Shown here piece after piece: positions 60,401 to 64,000 of a stretch of 64,000 nt of DNA. The DNA is taken from positions 9,631,351 through 9,695,350 of the forward strand of contig CM031878.1 of the NCBI GenBank assembly GCA_018697195.1. Direction: 5' to 3'. Position 1 is the stretch's first letter. Each line of letters begins with the position of its first letter. Under the pieces are notes generated by a model. The model was not told the DNA's origin, did not search any database, and saw nothing but the letters and a program-made list of their open reading frames with translations. The DNA is from Certhia americana (lineage: Eukaryota; Chordata; Aves; Passeriformes; Certhiidae). Both the position numbers and the translations under genes were made by a program.

Positions 60401-61839
60401 GTAAGTTCAGTTTGAAAAACTTTTACCCTGAACCAGAAAATTATGGTTATGTCTGGAGCACAGTGTTACAGGCACAGTTGTATCTGTGAGGATGACTCTG
60501 GCTTGTCACATCCTCTTCTTGCTTACTCCACTTAGGTGGAGTGAGAGTGCACCACAAAAATGTAGTCTGGAGATGGAAAAAGAGAGAGATCTCTTTGGAC
60601 TGTGTATCCAAAGGAAACTATGTGGTCCTTCTAAGCTAAATCTAGGGTAGGTCAAACACACACATACATTCATCATCAATAAAACTGTCATCCTGCTGAG
60701 ATCAGCAGGGATCAAAAAATAGAGTCAGACTTTATATTCCAGGCGTCTCATCAGAAAGGACAGTTAGGGCATAAAACCCTTCTATTCTCTTTGGCAAAAG
60801 TAAGTGCTATCATGGATGTGCAAAAACCAACAGAACTTGAAATAGATGTTGTAATGCAAATTCCCTGGTGTAGCAAAGTCTATGGGCACATATGACTAGC
60901 ACACACAAGGTGTTCCAGCTGCCTCCACAGTGTGACATTTCATTCAGCTTATTGCCCAAAGATGCCCAGTCTTCACAAATACTGTTCTTTATTGAGGGAT
61001 TCTAAAGTGTTTTAGCAGAGAGACGCTTAAAATTGATTTTCAGTGTTCACTTATGGGACAGATAAACAAATATCAGAGAGAAGTAGGAAAGACAAAAGCC
61101 CCAACTTTTTTTTTATTTATTTTGAAGTCAAATCTGTACTGTATTCTCAATATTAGTCTTACAGAGCAACAAAAACATGATAAAGATACCTGAAGGCAAA
61201 TGCATTTTCACCAAAATTCTCAGAAAGTATGCCAATGCCTCTTATGTGTTGCTAATTTTATCGGTAACCTCTTGGCTTAGTTCATCAAAATCAGGAAGCT
61301 TTGGAAAACCTAAGTCAGATGAAAAAGATGCACAAAAGCTCAAGAAGGTGGAAAAAGAAGAGAAGGAGTTCAGAAAAAAGTTCAAAGTAAGTTTTGTTCA
61401 AAGTGTTTTCTTCACATAAAATGTAAAAAACAAAGTATCTGTGTATTGTCTTCGGATTTGTTCGCCATGACTTGCTTTTGAAAGGGAAAGTATTACTACA
61501 TGTAAAAATAGGGATCTGAATATTTGAGTCCAAATGGCAAGTAAGATGACCTGCACATATTGTAGCATAATCAAATATTTGTTTATCTCCAAAAATGTAG
61601 TAATAAATGAGAATATTAATGAAAAAATATTAATGAGTTTTAACCATGATTTGGGGATCTTTTTTCTCCTTTTCAGTTTGATGGGGAAATAAAAGTTCTT
61701 TACTCTACAACCACAGTCCAGGATTTGACTCAGAAAAAATGGGGATATAAAGACTTACAAATTAAACCAGGGGAATCTCTTGACATTATTGAAAGTACAG
61801 ATGATACCAAGGTCCTCTGCAGGAACGAAGAAGGAAAAT
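27672..61839 (+). CDS. FYB1: FYN-binding protein 1 / ADAP (multi-exon, 3' truncated)
   Basis: FYB1 (ADAP, SLAP-130, Fyb) is a cytosolic scaffold downstream of the T-cell receptor and platelet receptors; it binds SLP-76, Fyn, SKAP1 and Ena/VASP proteins and promotes integrin activation. Coding segments run 27672-28779, 42476-42656, 44304-44353, 45539-45558, 46353-46399, 48471-48588, 50820-50976, 53747-53981 (contains a gap), 56248-56276, 57435-57504, cassette 58028-58168, 58838-58869, 59923-59989, 61281-61386 and 61677-61839. Order: Lys/Pro-rich disordered N-terminus, SKAP1-SH3-type proline motif (about 344-361), second proline-rich segment, acidic Tyr motifs, basic helix, helical SH3-1, YDDV / YDGI / YDDV motifs, basic helix, helical SH3-2. 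The last exon or exons, carrying the end of hSH3-2, lie beyond the window. Every junction phase agrees, which makes the model strong. Confidence 0.95.
33430..33459. repeat. Poly(A) run (30 A)
   Basis: Uninterrupted homopolymer, no source element recognised upstream. Confidence 0.85.
35228..35940. repeat. Homopurine tract: (GGGAAA)n, gap, (GAAAA)n
   Basis: The + strand is almost entirely purine. GGAGAAGAAAG-type sequence leads into about 20 hexamers GGGAAA (35271-35397), then 400 N, then GAAAA pentamers (about 35798-35935). The open frames through it (Gly-Lys, Arg-Glu or Lys-Glu repeats) are translations of the repeat, not proteins. Confidence 0.95.
35398..35797. other. Assembly gap (400 N) inside purine repeat
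   Basis: Runs from the GGGAAA array to the GAAAA array. The change of unit across the gap means at least one transition is hidden. Confidence 0.95.
38541..38578. repeat. 19-bp perfect tandem duplication
   Basis: CTGAATGTCTGCAGCTGAC occurs twice back to back with no mismatch, which indicates a recent event. Intronic. Confidence 0.9.
40157..40179. repeat. Poly(A) run (23 A)
   Basis: Homopolymer preceded by AGGGAG; no retrocopy is recognised upstream. Confidence 0.85.
40545..40760 (-). mobile_element. Possible decayed CR1 tail
   Basis: AGAATGTCAGAATTGAATTGG then AAGGGAT resembles the reverse-complement CR1 3' end. Further on, GTTAGAAAGTGCCTCCTAAC resembles the CR1 segment that normally follows. 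Divergence is high and the middle does not match clearly. Confidence 0.35.
42476..42656 (+). CDS. FYB1: FYB1 exon: proline-rich segment (residues 370-430)
   Basis: Acceptor TTATTTCAG|ATCC; donor ACAAT|GTGAGT (42657); phases 1 to 2. It encodes NPKNEGLKQRAPSS, then a Pro/Ala/Ser stretch (PPIPPSHSAVPLPPAPPASQ) and SLPPRNVKPSSE. The human protein has the same PPSHPASQ and SLPPRNIKP phrases in this order, a clear orthology mark. Likely SH3-ligand region. Confidence 0.93.
42657..44303 (+). other. FYB1: FYB1 intron
   Basis: 1.6 kb with no recognised element or exon. It ends with a weak pyrimidine tract and TTACAG. Confidence 0.85.
44304..44353 (+). CDS. FYB1: FYB1 small exon with acidic NYDDVE motif (residues 430-447)
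   Basis: 50 nt, acceptor ATACTTACAG|AAAC, donor CACAGG|GTAAGA (44354), phases 2 to 1. It encodes NLDNEENYDDVEFVSQ. Tyr438 in YDDV has the same context as the SLP-76 SH2-binding YDDV sites further on. The human sequence here (NLDEE..) lacks a YDDV, so this motif looks additional. Confidence 0.85.
44354..45538 (+). other. FYB1: FYB1 intron
   Basis: 1.2 kb. An AT-rich ATTT/AATT low-complexity tract lies at about 44436-44501. The 3' end has an exceptionally long T tract, then GTTCCTGTAG, just before a 20-nt microexon. Confidence 0.85.
45539..45558 (+). CDS. FYB1: FYB1 20-nt microexon (residues 447-453)
   Basis: TTTTTGTTCCTGTAG|GTCATGGAAATACACAGAGG|GTAAGT. Both splice sites are strong and the phases (1 to 0) are exactly those needed to join the flanking exons. 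It encodes (G)HGNTQR. Skipping it alone would shift the frame, so it should be constitutive unless its neighbours are skipped with it. Confidence 0.75.
45559..46352 (+). other. FYB1: FYB1 intron
   Basis: About 0.8 kb, no feature beyond an A13 run near 46159. Confidence 0.85.
46353..46399 (+). CDS. FYB1: FYB1 small exon with MYEDI motif (residues 454-469)
   Basis: 47 nt, acceptor TTTTTTATAG|GGCC, donor ATCAG|GTAGTA (46400), phases 0 to 2. It encodes GQESDGEMYEDINDI, matching human DSEGETYEDIE. Tyr462 is a candidate kinase target by analogy only. Confidence 0.88.
46400..48470 (+). other. FYB1: FYB1 intron with solo LTR
   Basis: 2.1 kb. It contains the LTR at 46573-47292. The open frame at 48052-48258 has no splice context and no similarity I recognise. 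Confidence 0.85.
46573..47292 (-). mobile_element. Solo endogenous retrovirus LTR, 720 bp
   Basis: The ends are TGTCGTG and CATGACA, a near-perfect terminal inverted repeat, flanked by direct repeats ACCTG (46568-46572) and ACCTA (47293-47297), a 5-bp target duplication with one mismatch. TTCTTTATTAG near the left end is a reversed AATAAA signal, so I place it on the minus strand; orientation is less certain than identity. The sequence is reminiscent of TguLTR5-type passerine LTRs. There is no internal retroviral coding region, so this is a recombination remnant and non-functional as a virus. Confidence 0.82.
48471..48588 (+). CDS. FYB1: FYB1 exon: basic helix before hSH3-1 (residues 469-508)
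   Basis: 118 nt, acceptor CTCTTTCTAG|ATCA, donor TTCAAA|GTAAGC (48589), phases 2 to 0. It encodes a highly charged Lys/Glu helix (KKEQKEKEKKEHELRKKFK) nearly identical to human. It packs as the N-terminal helix of the helical SH3 fold and also resembles a nuclear-localisation-type basic cluster. Confidence 0.95.
48589..50819 (+). other. FYB1: FYB1 intron with CR1
   Basis: 2.2 kb. A CR1 fragment at 49861-50455 ends about 365 bp upstream of the hSH3-1 exon. Otherwise no feature seen. Confidence 0.85.
49861..50455 (+). mobile_element. CR1 LINE fragment, about 595 bp
   Basis: Reads in CR1 sense orientation: GGAATACTGTGGCCAGCAGG, GTGAGGCCACACCTCAAATT, GTTTTGGGCCCCTCATTCCA, GAAGGGTAACAGAGCTGGGG, GGTCTCTTCCACCCTAAAAG, ending AGATTCTATAATTT. 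It is 5'-truncated with many substitutions and small indels, hence inactive. Confidence 0.92.
50820..50976 (+). CDS. FYB1: FYB1 exon: helical SH3 domain 1 (residues 509-561)
   Basis: 157 nt, acceptor TTCTTCTTCAG|TTAACA, donor GATTCT|GTGAGT (50977), phases 0 to 1. It encodes LTGPIEVLHQARARVDHKGG, KNELTVKQGDEIEIIRLTNN and PEGKWLGRIKGF, completed to YGYIKTT by the next exon. The human domain has LTGPI, KGGKNEL, KQGxxIEIIR and NPEGKWLGR at the same places. In mammals these atypical SH3 folds lack normal proline-peptide binding and bind acidic lipids. Confidence 0.96.
51912..52120 (+). mobile_element. CR1 LINE 3' fragment
   Basis: GTTCTATTTGAACTGCAG, TTTTACTGTGAGAG, GGTTACTTAGAGGTGGTGGA, GTTTCCATATATGGAGATCT, AAATCTGACTGGACACAGTT and CAAGATGATCTCAAGAGGC follow the CR1 3' UTR in sense order. 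The 3' terminus is eroded. Confidence 0.88.
52790..53580. mobile_element. Possible diverged LTR
   Basis: About 0.8 kb differs in composition from its surroundings, with a reversed polyadenylation-like TTATTTATTCAATAGAC near the left and a GC-richer right half, an organisation like the LTR at 46.6 kb. No TG/CA ends with target duplication could be fixed. This is an impression, not an identification. Confidence 0.28.
53747..53981 (+). CDS. FYB1: FYB1 exon: end of hSH3-1 and first SLP-76-type YDDV (gap inside)
   Basis: Acceptor TCATTTATTTAG|ATGG; donor AGTAG|GTATGT (53982). The 5' part completes Y561 and reads GYIKTTMVEIDYDSLKRKQ; the 3' part reads DQETYDDVGEQDTTS. These correspond to human YGYIKTTAVEIDYDSLK and DQEVYDDVAEQD. 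Human Tyr595 in this YDDV is a phosphorylation-dependent SLP-76 SH2 site. 100 N interrupt the coding sequence; the frame happens to stay open at that length, but the true number of missing bases is unknown. Confidence 0.92.
53834..53933. other. FYB1: Assembly gap (100 N) within a coding exon
   Basis: Exactly 100 N, the conventional placeholder for unknown size. Comparison with the human protein suggests only a few codons are truly missing between AAVK and DQETYDDV. Confidence 0.95.
53982..56247 (+). other. FYB1: FYB1 intron
   Basis: 2.3 kb, no repeat family or exon recognised. Confidence 0.8.
56248..56276 (+). CDS. FYB1: FYB1 29-nt exon (QSGDQSGGG)
   Basis: Acceptor TGCTTTTCCAG|TCAA, donor GGAA|GTAAGT (56277), phases 2 to 1. 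Encodes S-QSGDQSGGG-N, corresponding to human HSQSGSGG directly before its FPPPP motif. Confidence 0.85.
56277..57434 (+). other. FYB1: FYB1 intron
   Basis: 1.2 kb, no feature seen. Confidence 0.8.
57435..57504 (+). CDS. FYB1: FYB1 exon with DIYDGI motif and altered Ena/VASP site
   Basis: 70 nt, acceptor TCTGTTAAAG|ACAT (weak tract), donor GCTAG|GTATGC (57505), phases 1 to 2. Encodes NMLPAPPSDQDIYDGIDDED-AIA. The human counterpart is FPPPPDDDIYDGIEEEDAD, where FPPPP binds EVH1 domains and the YDGI tyrosine binds the Fyn SH2 domain. Here YDGI is intact but FPPPP reads LPAPP. Confidence 0.92.
57505..58837 (+). other. FYB1: FYB1 intron(s) around the cassette exon
   Basis: Flanks the alternative exon at 58028-58168. 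No repeats recognised. Confidence 0.75.
58028..58168 (+). CDS. FYB1: FYB1 cassette exon, FYB-130-type insert (47 codons)
   Basis: 141 nt, a multiple of three, with phase 2 at both ends, so it can be included or skipped without frame change between exons 57435-57504 and 58838-58869. Acceptor ACTCCAAAG|GTCT is weak (few pyrimidines); donor TTTGTT|GTAAGA (58169). It encodes SVSQDEDKNGI, then WPWGILKRLKVKDGKKK and SVREKTAKVNEAEENEN. This matches the roughly 46-residue insert that distinguishes mammalian FYB-130 from FYB-120 (core WSWGILKMLKGKDDRKKS). A plain in-intron reading frame would not show that similarity by chance. Confidence 0.88.
58838..58869 (+). CDS. FYB1: FYB1 32-nt exon (MSSSTKQSGK)
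   Basis: Acceptor TTTTTTCCTCCCCAG|TATG with a strong tract, donor GAAAAG|GTAATT (58870), phases 2 to 1. It corresponds to human FPAPPKQ before the GDEVYDDV exon; KQ is shared. Confidence 0.85.
58870..59922 (+). other. FYB1: FYB1 intron
   Basis: 1.05 kb. A 27-bp tandem duplication lies near its start (58911-58959). Confidence 0.85.
58911..58959. repeat. 27-bp-period tandem duplication
   Basis: ATTCTTTTTCTGTATACATT plus GC occurs at 58911-58932 and again at 58938-58959, separated by ACTGT. The copies are identical over 22 bases. Confidence 0.9.
59923..59989 (+). CDS. FYB1: FYB1 exon with second SLP-76-type YDDV; GC donor
   Basis: 67 nt, acceptor TATCATTTCAG|ATTA, phases 1 to 2. Encodes DYGDPVYDDVDSSDSPLPPP-GL, matching human DMGDEVYDDVDTSDFP; human Tyr651 here is a SLP-76 SH2 site. 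The donor is CTCAG|GCAAGT (59990): GC instead of GT with otherwise perfect consensus, and it gives the exact phase needed by the next exon. Confidence 0.93.
59990..61280 (+). other. FYB1: FYB1 intron of GC-AG type
   Basis: 1.3 kb beginning GCAAGT and ending TTGGCTTAG. No repeat recognised. Confidence 0.8.
61281..61386 (+). CDS. FYB1: FYB1 exon: basic helix before hSH3-2
   Basis: 106 nt, acceptor CTTGGCTTAG|TTCA, donor TTCAAA|GTAAGT (61387), phases 2 to 0. It encodes SSKSGSFGKPKSDEKDAQKL then KKVEKEEKEFRKKFK, close to human KLKKQEKEEKDFRKKFK. It repeats the layout of the exon at 48471-48588. Confidence 0.94.
61387..61676 (+). other. FYB1: FYB1 short intron
   Basis: 290 bp ending in TTTTTCTCCTTTTCAG. 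Nothing else seen. Confidence 0.9.
61677..61839 (+). CDS. FYB1: FYB1 exon: helical SH3 domain 2 (partial)
   Basis: 163 nt, donor GAAAAT|GTAAGT (61840), phases 0 to 1. It encodes FDGEIKVLYSTTTVQDLTQK, KWGYKDLQIKPGESLDIIES and TDDTKVLCRNEEGK; the human domain has YDGEIRVLYST, KKWG..DLQVKPGESLEVI and TDDTKVLCRNEEGK. The remaining T is expected to join a downstream exon giving YGYV and the acidic C-terminus, which is not found before 64000. Confidence 0.96.
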
Positions 61840-64000
61840 GTAAGTTTTGTTAAAAAACTGTAGTATATATCAAGTTTTCAGAGGATGGTTGTATAGGATG
61901 TGTAAAACCTCTCTTCTCTGGTTTACTGAGGCTTACCTTGCCAGGTGGTTGACAAGAGGCAGATTGTTGTTACCTTAATACTGTGCTTTAACACTGGCTT
62001 GCCTTAAAAAATTTCAAAACACTTCCAATTGACAAAATTACTAAGTATTAGAAGAAATTACCCTTTTTCTTGTAGTTTTTCTTTGCAGCTAGGATCAGCA
62101 GATGTTTTTGCTGCTTCTGTCTCTTCCCCTTTGTCAAAAGGAGTGTAGCTACGATAGCCCTCTGAGTCTAACTAAAGTAAAATCCTTGCTGCACCTCTGG
62201 ATAGCACTAGCCCATTGATTGCTGCCAAGAGAAAATCAATAACAAGATTCTTACTTTGGATTGCAAGAGATGCAGTTTAATCTTTTCAGCAGGCTGAGGG
62301 GAACATTGCTTAGGAGTCTTCCCCCCCCGTCCCAGCTAATCCAAGGCATATGTCCTTGCTGGCATGTCTGCTTGTTCTGGGAGCTGGCCTTTCAGTGTTT
62401 CTTTGAAATCTTTGGCCAGGGTTTGCACTGGCAGAAATTTTTGAATTTTTGGAGAAGTCCAAAACCATCTCCTGATGGTTTCAATTTCTTAATGAGCTTC
62501 TGTTACAACACTTTCCAAATCTCCTAGTGAAAATTCACTTTGTTCTGGATCAGCCTACTTTCAAAGTAGCAGCATCCTCCTTTCCTTTTCACCTCTGATC
62601 TATGCAGAGACAGTCCAATGCTGTGAACCTTTGAAGAGGAATTAGCCACCTTCCTTTTATTTTTTCCCCCCTGTACCCAACTGTTACAGTCTGGACTACA
62701 GCCTTCTTCCTGGCAGGCCTGCAGGATGAGGAAGAATTTCTTTCATAACAACACATATGTTTTTCAAAATATGGATTGCACTAGTAGAGCCACTTCCCTA
62801 AAAAAACAGCTTTCAAAGCTGCATTTTTTTGATTCAAGCTAATAACAAAGTAGAAAGTAGTTCATGTTGGCTGTTTTCCTCTCATAGTTTTCAAAGCCTT
62901 TCAAATAATGACAGGAGCTACTGCTTTGCTATGCATAAAAGAGCAAAACAAATAAAAATCTCCTCCCTGAAAACCTCTGAATAGAACCAGTCAATTGACA
63001 CATTAGTTAGTGAAGTTTGAATCCTAGTTTACTTAAGTGCATGACAGTTTTGTTTATTTGCTCTAGTTGTTCTAGTTCCTCAGATCTTAAAGCTATGATT
63101 TTACCTTCTGAAGGCCAGGTAGACTGAAAATCCATAACTAAAAATAGTTTTGTTATTTTCTTGCACATGAATTCTTTGATGTAATCATTAACTTATGAAG
63201 CACTTCCATAGTTTCAAGTCTCTGTCAACAGCTAAAAAACTCCACAATTTATATTTTAGTATATCCTCACCTTTTTAAGCATGGGCTGATGATCTTAGGA
63301 ACATATTCTGCTACAGCTCATTTTAAATGTTATAAAATTATTTGAAATGTCAAAAGTGAAACAAGGAACTGATTTTCATCTACCACCTCAAATTCCTTCT
63401 TGGTCTGAACATACTAATTTTGAAATACACAAAAGCTTTCAATTCCGCTTGTAGATTGAAAGATTGAAAGATTTTGCTTAATCAGTAGGACATAAATGGA
63501 CTTCAGTGGCTCGAAGTTTATGTTTTGACCTCTCTGAGCGTCCTTTACATTGCCAGTGATCAGCTGGCACAATGGGTTATAGCTTTCAGTGGTTGCTAAG
63601 TAATCAACATGGAGTGTGCTGATCTGCTGACTTCTTCCTTATTTGGAAGCATCATGAAAACTAATAAATTATGTAGAAACTGAAAATTTGGACATGTAAC
63701 TTTAGATTAGTAAATCAGAAAGAGTGTGAGACCAGCAGGGGTTGTATCTCCCACATACTTAAGGGCTAGAAATCATCACAAGAACCTAGATAATGCTTTG
63801 CAATGGTAGAGGCATTGTCACATGCACAGGACTTCCAAGAACACTGCATTTGTATGCCATGACCATGAGCAAAGAAACTTTACTTTCAAGTATTTCACTT
63901 GCGAAAATTATATGGACTAGCAGAGAAGCTTAGATTAGCCAAATAATTTTAAATTATTTCCTGGAGAAAAAAGAATTTTGAAAAGACAATGTCTTTTAAA
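61840..64000 (+). other. FYB1: FYB1 intron, open at window end
   Basis: 2.2 kb searched for an acceptor followed by the expected GYV..YL and acidic tail; none was seen. The final coding exon or exons and 3' UTR therefore lie beyond the window. Confidence 0.75.

Noticed and set aside
1..64000. CRISPR arrays, operons, tRNA or rRNA genes
   Set aside because: No regularly spaced repeats, no cloverleaf or rRNA sequence recognised. Intron-exon structure and CR1/LTR elements show vertebrate DNA.

Overview
This window is vertebrate nuclear DNA, almost certainly from a bird and probably a songbird. The evidence is short exons with GT/AG junctions and matching phases inside long AT-rich introns, several CR1 LINE fragments in both orientations with the avian 3' tail, and a solo LTR resembling passerine ERV LTR families. 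The gene order (complement C9, then FYB1, both on +) matches human 5p13 and, from general knowledge, the bird Z chromosome. There are no prokaryotic features.

Layout. 1-2580: the last three recognisable coding exons of complement C9 (end of MACPF, EGF-like, and a C-terminal thrombospondin type 1 domain absent from mammalian C9). 2581-16238: intergenic DNA with an old CR1 relic, a younger CR1 tail, AT-rich low complexity and, at about 14.0-14.46 kb, a CpG-enriched island with a strong G-quadruplex motif beside a sequencing gap. 15.9-16.5 kb: a GC-rich, ETS-site-rich block with a TATA-like box and a good splice donor, proposed as the FYB1 promoter and non-coding exon 1. 27645-61839: FYB1 (ADAP/SLAP-130), traced by hand through 15 constitutive exon segments plus one cassette exon. 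All phases are mutually compatible, apart from one assembly gap inside an exon. The last FYB1 exon(s) lie beyond position 64000.

Biology. C9 polymerises into the pore of the complement membrane attack complex. FYB1 is a cytosolic adaptor of T cells, myeloid cells and platelets that links SLP-76, Fyn, SKAP1 and Ena/VASP proteins to integrin activation. The genes are neighbours but not functionally coupled, and nothing suggests co-regulation.

I found no evidence of a new biological system. The points most worth a second look are inside FYB1: a conserved 47-codon cassette exon (the counterpart of the mammalian FYB-130 insert), an additional YDDV tyrosine motif next to a 20-nt microexon, loss of the canonical FPPPP Ena/VASP motif, a GC-AG intron, and matching intron positions that show the two helical-SH3 units are an internal duplication. 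FYB1 residue numbers count from the ATG at 27672 and are only valid up to the assembly gap.
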